From positions 124,001 through 188,000 of the forward strand of contig ML769403.1 in NCBI GenBank assembly GCA_009733575.1: 64,000 nt of DNA. The letters are read 5' to 3'. The position numbers and the translations under genes were made by a program. The notes below the pieces were generated by a model. That model did no database searches, was not told where the DNA came from, and saw only the letters and a list, made by a program, of their open reading frames with translations. Shown here in pieces: positions 36,717 to 48,335 of the stretch (position 1 is its first letter; the number at the start of each line of letters is the position of its first letter). The stretch comes from Gymnopus androsaceus JB14 (Eukaryota; Basidiomycota; Agaricomycetes; Agaricales; Omphalotaceae).

Positions 36717-37245
36717 TATGGCCATAATACTGTAAAATAATTCATTCATGCAAAATCTGGCGAAGTTAGATCAGACATCAAATTCTCGACGATGTTAGAT
36801 TTTCGGCACGCGCAGGGATGTTAGATGTTTCGCGCACACGGCGAAGTTTGATTTTCAATGTTAAATTTTCGACGGTGTTAGATTTTCCGCGCGCGCGATG
36901 ACAGTAGGTTTTCTCCAATGATCCATAGTTCCTAGAAGTATGGGCGCTAAATTAGATTTAGCACTGAATCGATATGCCTCTTCCGGGGTCCTTCCTCTTT
37001 CGGTACTGCAGATAACGCCACATGACCTAACATGATGATTATGACAATGTAGGGATGAGTTGGGGATGAGTATACTTATTTTCCCCAATGACCTTTAGTA
37101 TAACTGTTACTACAAATTAACTACTGGACTTGAAGTCATTGAACAGAGTGTGGAGGCGCACCAGCGGGGCAGTGACCGACGCGCATGATGGACTTATATG
37201 GCGGCCCAAAGGGTGAAAAAATAAAATGCCCCCCGGCACTAATTA
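36717..37245 (+). repeat. left terminal inverted repeat of the 12.4-kb element
   Basis: Matching to the right repeat is near-exact for the outer ~330 bp. It is interrupted at about 37055-37190 and resumes at GGCGGCCCAAAGGGTGAAAA up to about 37245. Repeated words such as ATGTTAGATTTTCG and TGTTAGATGTTTCG occur near the tip and could be subterminal binding sites for a transposase. Confidence 0.8.
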
Positions 37246-37346
37246 TTGCGCGCACGCGCTTTTGGTTCATTGCGCGTGCGCGTTTATTATTCATTGCACA
37301 CGCGTATTAAAAGTTATTCATTGCGCGTGCGCGTTAAATATTCATC
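37243..37346. repeat. short tandem array of CATTGCGCGTGCGCG-type units
   Basis: Four imperfect units, each an alternating G/C-purine-pyrimidine run followed by a TTTATTATT-like AT run, sit just inside the left TIR. Similar GCGCGCGCG runs occur at 48308-48340 inside the right end. Such runs can adopt Z-DNA. Confidence 0.6.
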
Positions 37347-38066
37347 TCCATTCCAGACATTGCCCAATTCAATCCAGATATGATATGCAATCTAACTTAG
37401 AAGTCAGTGCATTTATCGAGCAAGTGGATCATGACCTAAGTAAAAATCAGAGTGGTACTTTTGTATGTAGTGTATAGTATATACTAGAATGAGTAACTGG
37501 ATTAGAAGAGCATATCATATCTGCATACCAGTCTCCAGGTGTCAAGGCTGCAGCAAATTAGGGAAGAAACATTAAAAACATATATTGGTTGGTAGAGTAT
37601 AAGGAAAGAGGCACTACATGAGTCAAAGATAAGCCTTGAGTATTAGGTATAGGCAATACAAGGCAAAACAAAACCACATGCAGCTAGAATTTGAGATCAA
37701 CATTGGAGCCCCAGGCTGTATGCTGGAGCATATACACACCCCAGTTTGGGCGCCATTCCTTTGCAGGCACAGTAGAAGTTGAGAGTTCAAGAGAAGTAGA
37801 TTGATTTGGTCCACTCGGACCAGCTTTGTTGCTGCCATCCATGGGAGTAGCCTTGTTGAGATTGCCTGAACCTGTATCATTGAAGTAATTATCAGTACAA
37901 TATCAGTAAATTGCTTATGCTATATGTTAAGTTTGTGCATAGATCATAACCAAGAAAACCAGGTGGTATGTATGTTAAATATATATTTAAAGTGAATGAC
38001 TGGATAGATAATTAGAAGGATGTAATGTATCATTATGATTAACAGTTCCCGTAATGCATAACGGGG

Positions 38067-38385
38067 TGCCACGCTTCAGTGACGGAGTTACAAAGAGCGT
38101 GTGCGCGAGAGGGAAAGGTGAGCTTTCAACGAGCGGGTAAGCTGAGATCAGGCCAGAAATGACTAGGGTATGTCGTGTAAATTGGGAAAAAGCTTCCCCT
38201 AATCTACGTACAAGCTCTGGCTTAAATAGTAGAGTAGGGTATTGAATAGACAACGGCAATTGTACGATAAAATAGCCACTGAGTAAGGACGGGGAAGAGT
38301 AAATGAATAACCACCGTAATTGTCCAACGGGATAGGAGAGTAGGGAAGTAGCGTAGCAAGTACGGGAGTGTAGCCCGCCACTACA
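38067..38385 (-). repeat. 3' LTR of the gag-only retrotransposon
   Basis: This is 319 bp and nearly identical to 43143-43461. It includes a TATTTAAG-like promoter word on the minus strand. Confidence 0.8.
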
Positions 38386-38537
38386 TACGCCCTCCCGAGA
38401 TTGCGAAGGAATCTCGCATGAAAAGCCCTCCTCCAATAGCAAAAATTCCAAATCCAAGAGCGAGTAAGAATAAAGCTCCTAGACCAATGGTATACAGAGC
38501 ATCCATTCTATTATGCTTGATAGCAAGTTGGACACAA

Positions 38538-38899
38538 CATCAGGAAAAATGGTCTGGGCCAAGGATAGCCTAGGTAACCTAAGCCTCCTAGGTTACAGGG
38601 GCTGGACTTGGGATGGCCTAGGCAGCCTAGGCCTCCTAGGTTACCTAGGACTATCTCAGGCTGCCTGAGGTTTCCCCAGGGTTCTTCCAGGTTTCCTCAG
38701 GTTTTCTCAGGTTTCTCAGGTTTTCTCAGGTTTTCTCAGGTTTTCTCAGGTGACTCAGGTTGTCAAAAGTCCACCCCCTAATTCCTAGGTCATCCTAAAG
38801 GAACCTAGGCAACCTAGGTGGCCTAGGTGGCCTAGGTATCTTTGAGTTACCTTGAGGTTAACTTCAGGCCATCCAAGGCCCAAACAGTTTTTCCTGATG
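38538..38899 (+). mobile_element. CCTAGG-rich MITE, copy 1, 362 bp
   Basis: The ends are inverted: CATCAGGAAAAATGGTCTGG and the complement of CATCAGGAAAAACTGTTTGG. AA stands at both flanks. The interior is packed with CCTAGG palindromes and a short array of TTTTCTCAGG units. It is nearly identical, inverted, to 40878-41248. Confidence 0.85.
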
Positions 38900-39305
38900 A
38901 AGTGGATTTATTGGTGGACTCGGCATGATTATAGTGAGGGTGGAGATGAACCCAATGGAGCAAAACAGTCAGCGGGAGGGAATGAAGAATAACGAGTTTC
39001 AGACCCGGTGACTGGTAGGGTTGACCAATGGTGGAACATGGATTGCCAGTGTAAAATCAAAAGTGAGTAGAATGAGGCACAGCCTCCCAACCGTGAATCG
39101 AGCCATGAACCAGGGTGCAACAGCACAAAAGAAAGTCCCTTTGGCAGTGGACCAAATCTCCGGCAATGTTCAGAGCACTGTTTTGAGGTACTCCAGAGAA
39201 GGAATGATAATTGGTGAGAGGATCTTTGAGGGATCGGATAGGATAGATGTTGTAGAGAGGGGTGGAGGTAGTGGGATGAAGGTATACCAAAATAAAATCA
39301 TCCCT

Positions 39306-42300
39306 TCATCCCTCCAAGACGAAATCCAGCATAAGCGGCAAGTGAGTGAAATGAAGAGCCTTGTTTTCATTACTCCTTAGCTCAAAAGATGCATTGTGCC
39401 AATCTCTATTGCCCTCCAGATAAATATTTAAAGCAAAGTCGAGATCAAAGTAATTAATGCCAACTTCACTATCCCATTCTTGAGGCTTTAAAATGAAATA
39501 CCTAAAATCAGAATCATCACAGGTATATACAATGATTTTACTGTCAATTCGCCCTCCAGAATTTTGGATGGAAGAACGAGAAGCAGATGTGCCAAGCCAC
39601 GCATTAGACGCCCAGTCCTGATTTGCGGAATTAGGTGCCATCAATGATGGATGCATTTCCGAGGAAACCAAGTCACTCTCTGCTGCAAACTCATGTCCCA
39701 GTTTGAATGGGATAATATGAATAACTTCACCGCTGCTTTCTAGTACTAAATATATCCCGATAGCCATACCTGAACCCTCAAAACACTCTTTTTGTTGTTC
39801 AAAGCTGGCTGCAGCATCCATCAGCAATTGCTCAACTTTTGGCGGATGGAGTCGTTTAGTATCAACACTGGAAGATGGGATCACACCGAGATCACCTGAA
39901 TTAGGCTCTCGCACACATCTCGCATGAGATGTTTTTGGAATTATTGAAAACGGAATTGCATCAAAACAAGCAGGGTAAGTCGCAGTACTTTTTTCTTGGT
40001 CAAAGGGCAAAGAACATTCAAGGTAAGACAGTTCTCCACAACCACAATGAACCAGAAGCTCAGCTTCCATTGAATTGGTAGTACTAACTTCTTCCATAGT
40101 TTTATTGGAGTCAGGCCAAGAGCTATATTCCATAGCGCCGCCGGACATTCCTTGCAGCATAGGTACAAACTTTGAGTCAGGCCTCAACAAATCACCAGTA
40201 TACGGTACCACGTGCATAGCTGAATATTGTAGGTAGCTTTCCAGTGGGTCACCAAGATTTTGCTTCACACCCAAATCTTTGTGCACAGGCATGTCAAACG
40301 GTGAATACAAAAAATCTTCGCTTCGAGTAGCATCAATATGTTCCAAATGTTTAATTACAAGGAATTTTCCATGGAAGTATAGCTTATCTTCATTCCTTTT
40401 ATCATAAAACCAAGCATGTGCAATGCTATCCGCACTTTTGGCAGTCACTTCTTTCAATGCGGCGACTTCTGGTGAGGAATTTCCCACGACTTCTGGCATC
40501 AATTCGAGTGATGCTTCTGCACTAGATTCATTTGGTTTCAATGAGAACGGGCTAGTATCAAAATTTATCGGGTATTGGGATCGCAAGCTGAACTTTGAAC
40601 CATCAAAGTAAGTTGGATACACAGACTTTCGGTGAGGTGGATACTGGATATCCACGAAGTCGGTGGTACTACTGTCATCCGAAAAAATAGAGCCAGAGTC
40701 AAAGCCACAATCCATATCGCTATCAGGCACATCCTGAAGCGCTGGGATGGACTCTGAGTCCGAGTCTTCCTCCAATTCGGAATTGGTAAGTTCATCACCT
40801 TCTTTGGTTTGCCAACATTCTGAACCATCACTAAAGTAAGTGTTCTCAATGTCTTTGAACCAACTCATAGCACCAACATCAGGAAAAACTGTTTGGGCCT
40901 TGGATGGCCTGAAGTTAACCTCAAGGTAACTGAAAGACACCTAGGCCACCTAGGCCACCTAGGTTGCCTAGGTTCCTTTAGGATGACCTAGGAATTAGGG
41001 GGTGGACTTTTGACAACCTGAGTCACCTGAGAAAACCTGAGAAAACCTGAGAAAACCTGAGAAACCTGAGAAAACCTGAGGAAACCTGAGGAAACCTGGA
41101 AGAACCCTGGGGAAACCTCAGGCAGCCTGAGATAGTCCTAGGTAACCTAGGAGGCCTAGGCTGCCTAGGCCATCCCAAGTCCAGCCCCTGTAACCTAGGA
41201 GGCTTAGGTTACCTAGGCTATCCTTGGCCCAGACCATTTTTCCTGATGAAGTGACAATTCAATCACTGGGTGATCATGGCAAGCATTGTGAAATGCATCC
41301 ACCTCCACCAAATCAAAATCTAAATTGTGATTCAATACGGCAGGTGTATTTCTGTCTGTCAAATCTTGATCATCTGACTGATAACTTGTTGGTTCATCTT
41401 TGGTTGGACCATTCAGATAATAATTTGCACTACTTTCATGCTCGGATGGGTAATCTCCTTCATTAAAATCATCTGCTTGGTCATAATCACGCCCTCCAGA
41501 ACATACTGCAATATCATCAGATATTACGTCCATTCCCAAGTCAATGTCACAATTGCATTGGGCTTCCAAGTCAATTAACTCAAGAATTTCTGCATGCTCC
41601 ACAACCTCTTGGAAGGAAGACCGTTCAGGATGCAAGTTACAATTGTATAATCCTATTGCAATATGAGAATTAAACCCATCCCAAAGCAGGGATACTTTTT
41701 CTTGGGGGTCAATCACACTGATTGTATCACAGATATCTTGGAATTCTCCAACATAGTTACGGACCTCAAGATTTCCCTGTTGGAAATTGCGAAGTTTAAA
41801 CCGCTGGTTTGTCTGGAAACTCAACGGGAAGACATTGTCATACAACTTGATAAAGAATTGGTCCAATGTCCAGGTCTCGGGATCATCGCCGCATATTCAA
41901 TCATAGAAATTGTACACTTTGCCCTTTAGGTAACGGGCCATAATATCAACTTCATGGTGCTTTGGGACATTCCCATCTTCAATATAGCGACTGGCTTGCT
42001 TGAAAAATTGCATGAAAACTTGTGTATTGGGTGAACCATCATACTCAAATGGAGGTGTTGGCTTAATGCTCATTTTATAGCCAATCTCAGTGTTGAGATC
42101 CTTGAAGCCGGAATCAGAGTACATTTCACGGCGTGCACTTGCGGCACTGTGTGCCCGTAAATAATTCATAGTTTTGCCAAGCCTGCTAGTTGGAGCAATG
42201 TAATCGCTTGGCCTGTCAGCACATATTTGACCTGAACCTTGTCCCGTTGGAGTCAAATGGGAAGGTTTACTCGCCAAGTTGACAATTCTATCTGCCATAG

Positions 42301-42952
42301 TACCTGGCACCACTCTTTCTGCAGGTACATTGACTCAGCAAGACTGATTCGAAATATTATTTGCCTTTACTGGCACCACACTTGGTGCTCGAGGCGACTC
42401 ATGGGTGTAATCCTCACCATTCTGAGCTTCAGGTGACTGGCTGTTACGCCATTTCAAGAATTCTTTCCATTGCAAAAACTCTTGCCATAGCTCCCAAGTA
42501 CCTGGCTGCTCAAAATTATCCAAAATTTCTTGCTGCTCATGTGAAAATTTGCGAGACCAAGAAGAATACCCATTACCATTATTATTAATGTCATATGTAT
42601 TATACATAGAACTAGTATCGGAAGAAGGTCTAACCTTCATTCCAGAGACACCCTGACCGTGCTCATCAGCTTCAGGAATGCTTCGCGAAGCTCTGTTCTG
42701 GTCACCCAACCTAGTAACAGGCTGAAATCTCACTCCACTATTTGGAGGAAAACCCAAATCTGGGTCTCGAGCAGTGCTTGGAATGCCTCGCCCCTGCAGG
42801 GTTTGCGAAATATGGTCCTCTGACCCTACATAATCTGTCTCCGAGAGACCGGACGCAAAAGAATGGAATGAACGGGAATTACAGTACTCACCACTTAGTG
42901 CCGTGGGCTTGCGCAAGCCCTCACTAATAGAGTATCGACTCGGAGAAGACAT
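39306..42952 (-). pseudogene. Ty3-type gag and its long C-terminal extension, decayed
   Basis: ATG at 42952 (MSSPSRYSISEG). In-frame TGA codons occur at 42335-42337, 41897-41899 and 39306-39308, and the same frame stays open on both sides of each. The retrotransposon gag core reads WTLDQFFIKLYDNVFP, RNYVGEFQDICDTISV and KVSLLWDGFNSHIAIGLYN. A MITE (40878-41248) then splits the frame. The remaining ~520 residues are acidic with a repeated YP..FD..PFSL motif and have no recognised domain. Without the MITE and stops the product would be roughly 1090 aa. No zinc knuckle was seen. Four of four stops in the extended frame (also 39057) are TGA, which fits CGA-to-TGA transitions. Confidence 0.75.
40878..41248 (-). 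mobile_element. CCTAGG-rich MITE, copy 2, inverted, 371 bp
   Basis: This is the reverse complement of copy 1 with one extra repeat unit of about 10 bp. It is flanked by AA on both sides. It sits inside the gag frame. Removing the element and one AA rejoins ELSL to GAMSWF in frame, which supports the borders and the 2-bp duplication. Confidence 0.85.
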
Positions 42953-43142
42953 AGAAAAAAATGCCAACTTACAAAACAATAACCAAAATTGAAAACTGAA
43001 ACTGAGTAGTCAGCGTTAATTAGCTCGATGAAAAGCAAACCTAAGTTTTTGATTCCAGATGACCAAAGGATGCTCGAAGTTGATCAGACTTGAGGGATCC
43101 GTGAGGCGCCGGGAACACAAACGAGTTTGCTAGTCAAAAATA

Positions 43143-43461
43143 TGCCATGCTTCAGTGACAGAGTTACAAAGAGCATGTGCGCGAGAGGGAAAGGTGAGCT
43201 TTCAACGAGCAGGTAAGCTGAGATCAGGCCAGAAATGACTAGGGTATGTTGTGTAAATTGGGAAAAAGCTTCCCCTAATCTACGTACAAGCTCTGGCTTA
43301 AATAGTAGAGTAGGGTATTGAATAGACAATGGCGATTGTACGATAAAATAGCCACTGAGTAAGGACGGGGAAGAGTAAATGAATAACCACCGTAATTGTC
43401 TGACAGGATAGGAGAGTAGGGAAGTAGCGTAGCGAGTACGGGAGTGTAGCCTGCCGCTACA
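43143..43461 (-). repeat. 5' LTR of the gag-only retrotransposon
   Basis: This is 319 bp, in direct orientation to 38067-38385. The DNA just downstream (minus strand) should hold the primer-binding site. I could not match it to a tRNA by eye. Confidence 0.8.
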
Positions 43462-45067
43462 CGGGAACCTTGGAACTTTGGGATTTTCCAGATCATAATG
43501 TGTAATAAGGACCTAAGAACTATGTATAAAGTGAGATCGTAACACCCCAAATCACCCCAGGGCCCAAACTGGAGATGTATGCTAAAAAAATTGCAGGCCT
43601 ACAGCCCACTTGTATCAGGGAACTAACTTGACATGCGTAACTCATGACATTGGTGCACAAACTGGTAAACTGAAATCAATGCATAGCGTGTAACACCCCA
43701 CGAACTGTTAATCATAACAATAAAGTATTGTATCCACATGCTGTGGAAGGGTTACCTGCTTGCCAGGTAGAATTCCGTGTTACAACCATCTTTATTCCCA
43801 GTCCACACTGGACATTCAATTCCCTGACCTTGCTTCTATCGCTTCTTTATTATTCGGTTTATACATTATTCAAGATATTGGCATAAATTTTACTTTATTC
43901 TTTTATTCGTTCATTTTATTATTACTTACTATTGGTATGGTTCTGGGGAGGTGAAGATGATGTACTGGGCCTATTCCCAGCATGTCTTTTGCATGGGAAT
44001 TACAGCCAAGGCATATATATGCCTTGGTTTGCATATTCTATTGCGCGGACGCGATTTGAAGTCTAATCCGATCCGAGTGGAGACCAATTTGGTACGTATT
44101 TCTTACTTTATAATTTGTACTTATTTTCGAGTATAAAGGACCTTGTGTCCAAACAAATAGATATGTTCTTCCTGTCCCAAACCACCAACGAGTGGTAAGC
44201 TCAACATAGCTGCAGGGCTCGTCACCATCCTGTATTTTGAGCTCATTATCCGTTCATCGCACCAATCAATCTGTTTGATCATCTACAGCTACTTGGACTG
44301 TCGCGTCCAGTAGTTCTTTTACTCATTCTCATTGTCTATCTACGCGGACATCGATTCCGTACTGATAGACCTCTCTGGCTGGTTCCATTACCCCCAACAC
44401 CCACTCACTCTTGGTCCAGGTGTCTGTAGACACCTCCAGCCATCCCGATTCACCCTTAGACGCGTCTCTCTCCTCATGACTGTTTAGTCTTGGTTCCCCA
44501 GCGAACCAAACTCCTCCTCTACAATGCCAGATGTCAGCAGTGAGTTAGAGGAGAAACACTAAAGGATATCAGTGGATCATCTAAAGTAGAAGGACAGAGG
44601 CACAGTGCAAGTCAAAGGTAAGCTTTGGGCATAAATGAAAGTAGTTCAATCAGAGATTTATGAGAAAATACAGAGCAAAAAAAGGAGTCACAGAAAGCAT
44701 TTGGTCAGAAGTCAAGCTTGGTATTTGAGTCCTCAAGTCAAGTTTTGGAGCATATACACACCCCATTTTGGACTCCATTGCTTTAAGGGTGCAGGAGGCA
44801 AGAGTGTAAAATGAAATGTAACTCAGTTGGCCATGAAGTAGTGGTACAACAAATATACTACCTGTACAATGAGATGTAACTATAGGATTATAAGTATCAG
44901 GATGAAATAAGTAAAATAAAGCTCACCTCAGTTTGCCATGAAGTAGTGGTACAACTGAAGGAGTAAAAACTTGGTGCATTGATATGTAAGCCAATTGCTA
45001 GATCAGTGTAGGTAAGTTGAAACATTGTGACTGGAAAAAACAAAGTAAGTATGAAGGAAAGGAAAGT
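43462..45067. other. transposon-derived spacer, no gene
   Basis: TGTAACACCCCACGAACTG at about 43690 looks like the start of another LTR, and part of it recurs inverted near 38020-38050. A diverged direct copy of 37620-37810 (shared GGAGCATATACACACCCCA) lies near 44600-44780. GCCATGAAGTAGTGGTACAAC is repeated at about 44830 and 44935. Confidence 0.45.
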
Positions 45068-45679
45068 CCAAGGGGTGTGCAAAAATTCTAAATTATATAT
45101 CACCTTGTATTTTGGTCTTTAGCTCAATAGACCCCTCCCTCCCCTCCTGTACCTACCTTATAGGGAAGAAGATTCCCATGGTTACATAAGCAAATCCCCA
45201 GGGACATTGCACCCAATTGATCCCACAGATGCAATCTGCTTTGCTATGCTCCTGGTCTATCCCCCTCTTCCCCTGCTGTCAGAATTTTAGGACATTGAAT
45301 TCAAATATCACAAAAGTAATTACTTCTTTTTGAGTGATCTCTGTCAAATCTCTGTTGGTTAACACTGCCTCTAATCATTACAAAACCAGTCATATTTTGG
45401 GATTTTGCACAAACATATTCATTTTAGATGATTTTACTAAAGTGGTTTTTGTTTAATCCAAGCATTCTAGACAATAACTCAGAGGAGGGTCAGAGAACCA
45501 TGGGCAAACCATCCTGTGCCTGCCAAATGTGCAAAAAATGCATAAAACATGTGAAAGTATTGATTCCAGGCCATATTGCTGCAATAAATTAAGTTCAGAA
45601 ATTTTAGTCTTAAGGCCTCTTGACCCCACCCTCCCCTCCCAACCCTATATGGGTGCTTAAATTCCTGCACACCCCTTGG
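45068..45679. mobile_element. 612-bp TIR element with 6-bp TSD
   Basis: The ends are CCAAGGGGTGTGCA and its complement, with weaker pairing continuing for about 90 bp through the CCCTCCCCTCC tracts. GAAAGT lies at both flanks (45062-45067 and 45680-45685). The interior is non-coding. Confidence 0.75.
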
Positions 45680-45685
45680 GAAAGT

Positions 45686-48040
45686 CAAGGCATCAGTTTG
45701 CATTCAGAGTAGTTTGCTTTGAGTTTGCTCAACAAAGAGTTCAGGAGTAGTGAATCAGTTAGTTCATCTACTCTGACTTGTCAACTGGTGAGCTTCATTG
45801 GTATCAAGAGGTGATTCAACTTTATTTAAGCATCAGTAATGGAACAACATCTTGAGATAAAGATATCCTCACCATATTGTGATTGGAGCCTGCACTTCAT
45901 ACAAGTTGGTCTCAGAGAGGGACTGGAATTGGTCAGATGACATCTGGAACTGGCTTTTTCCCCTGTAGTAGACTTTACCTTGCGAGCAGCGAGTCCCGTA
46001 AGATCACTTACCCAATCTAATTATTATCTGAATATTCAGGAATATTCTCGGTCTTCCATTAACACAATACTTGCCTTTCTTGATATAATATTTCAAAATG
46101 CTAGCTGGATTCCGAAGTTGGACTGAACCATTAAGCTAATTTCTGACTCCCAACCAACTCCCTTGCCAGCTCCTGACTCATCGAGAGTACATACATAAGT
46201 GAGTACTGACTACTGAGCATTACTAATTCTACTAAAACTCCACATCCCTGTTCACTTTGATTTTAACCTCTCCTTTTGCTATACTACTGTAATACCTGCG
46301 CAGCCGTGGGCGGCAGGAGAAAATTAGTGCTTTTTCTGGAGCACGTGAATGGTTTTAAAACTGTTTGAAACCTGTTAAACCCCCCTCCGGAGGCCTTGGG
46401 TATATAACCTCATCGAAAACCCTCCAGAGGTTTCTTACGCAACCCTATCCTCGAGGGTTTCGAGTTATTTACCCGGAGTTGGAAAGTTCAATGCCGGCCA
46501 TCGGTGAACACCCTGATCCGCCAGAATCAGTGGCCGTCAGCACTTTTCTTTGTGGCTTGCCTCAAACGTTGATCATCACTGTTTTTCTGTCGGGAATCGT
46601 CGGGCAATGAAATGGTTTTTCTTCGAGTCGTTTCGTGTTTGGTAATCATGATCTTCCCCGTTTGCTCCCGACGTTTTTCTTCAATGTAAGCTTTCTTCTC
46701 ATGGATTCCAAGTACCAGCTCCGAGATGGAGACCAGTAGCAGCCGAGGCATTTCACTGGTTTAACAATCATCCTACTCCTTCTCTTCTTCCACGTGTGCT
46801 TCTTTCCATGTCAATTCCCCTCCATTTCATACTAAACTCATATTAGCAAAGCTTTCTAAGCATTGTGAACTATACAGTGGTTTGTAACCTTGTCAATAAC
46901 TCATCTAGCTAGCCCAAAAATCCAAGTCCTCCATCATCAAATCCACGCTCTCGCCGGAGCACAAAATGCATCCAAATTCAATGGATCGACAGTCACTTCT
47001 GCTGCAGAAAAGGGGAAAGCAGGCGAGAGAGAAAGGATAGGGAATGAGGGAGACCGGAGAAAGCAACGTCAAGCAGGGTATGTTATTCTTCTAGATATAT
47101 GGACACATCTAACTTATCCTCTGTAAAACAAGATCAACCGCTCGCTCTACTGCTGCCCCAGCATCCACTGTTGCATCTTCATCCTGAATGCACATGTACC
47201 GGTTCCCGCCGCTGCCATACTTCCCCATGCACTGCCCAACTTGCAATTGACCCTTCGCGCTTTTATTTTTCCCATCTGAACAGGTAGACATTGGTTCTCC
47301 GCTGGCTTTCGCTGGCTTTTGCCTCATACTGCAGGCCAACGACAATGCAAGCCATCATTGTTGTTGCTTATTGTAAGTGAGAAACATCATGATTTTTCCA
47401 TTGACTTTTGGCATGAAAGCCATTGAAGTTCCATTGACTTCCGCTGAGTTTTGGATCCTATAGCTGGCTGACTTCAGTGAAAGTCATTGACATTGTTAGT
47501 TCCTGGAGGTGAACATCATTGTTTTTCCATTGACTTTTGCTGACTTTTAGCTCCTATGGCACAACCAGCGCAATGGAGACCATTGAGGTTCTCGCTCATT
47601 ATAGGTGAATATTGTCCACTTCTCCATTGACTCTCACTGACTTTCACCTGCTATGGCAGCTCAAGTTTGATGATTTCGCCCATTATAGGTAGTGACTTTC
47701 ATTGACTTTCACTGTCTTTCCGCTCATTCTTCAGTTGAGGGTCGACGGTTTTTATTGGAATTTTGAGTGCAGGAAAGGTAAATACTGATGACTTTCTATA
47801 TTGTAAACTTTCTGCTGTTACGCCTTCTTTGCCGTAGTCTTTTGAATATTGAGATTAATGTATAGTGGAAAAACTAACAAACGGCGAAAGCCACTGGCTT
47901 TCACTGGCTTTCACCGTTTGTTTGATATCAAAGTTTCGCAGCAGTGGATTCCACTGAGGACCACTGGAGGTAAGTAAGAAGAGTGCTGGCCGCCATTGAA
48001 GTTCATTGTTCTTTCACATTCCGCGTGTATTACTGAGGGT
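45686..48040. other. non-coding stretch with degenerate TTGACTTT repeats
   Basis: No supported gene. From about 47390 to 47970 many variants of CCATTGACTTTTGCTGACTTT recur at irregular spacing, mixed with GAAGTCAT and CCATTGAAG words. This looks like an old, eroded satellite. Frames at 46365-46610 and 46527-46751 (minus, very basic) lack family signals. Confidence 0.45.
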
Positions 48041-48045
48041 TTCGG

Positions 48046-48229
48046 CCGTTCCGTATGGTCATCACGTGGTTATTTTGGACCATTCGGAATGGCCCGGGAC
48101 TAACCATCGTGACAACTCGCAACCGATTACCGTTATCGTTATCAGCGTGTGCACTTTGGAGGATACGGCTGCCGTTCCGTATGGTCATCACGTGGTTATT
48201 TTGGACATTCGGAATGGCCTGGAACTCAA
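48046..48229. repeat. two ~60-bp direct repeats, each a hairpin
   Basis: Units at 48046-48105 and 48172-48229 share CCGTTCCGTATGGTCATCAC and GTGGTTATTTTGGAC. Each unit is itself an imperfect palindrome (CCGTTCCGTATGGTC against GACCATTCGGAATGG). The spacing is 126 bp. Confidence 0.7.
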
Positions 48230-48335
48230 ATCTATATATAAGCTATATATAAGTACTAAGTATGAAGCGGCGACCTTTGTAACGCGCGGACTTGGAAGAA
48301 TGAAATCCGCGCGCGCGATAAATTATTGGCGCGCG

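Larger units (their letters stand above)
38067..43461 (-). mobile_element. 5.4-kb gag-only LTR retrotransposon (TR-GAG type)
   Basis: Two 319-bp direct repeats (38067-38385 and 43143-43461) bound the element. They begin TGCC and end TACA on the plus strand. Flanks are CGGGG and CGGGA, a 4-of-5 target duplication. Read on the minus strand, the interior gives a Ty3-type gag and its extension but no protease, reverse transcriptase or integrase. A purine-rich stretch (CTCGGGAGGGCG) next to the downstream LTR fits a polypurine tract. The LTRs are roughly 95% alike by eye. Confidence 0.8.

Noticed and set aside
39306..40868. The 544-codon frame as a captured cargo gene between MITEs
   Set aside because: Removing the MITE at 40878-41248 joins it in frame to gag, so it is the gag extension and not independent cargo.
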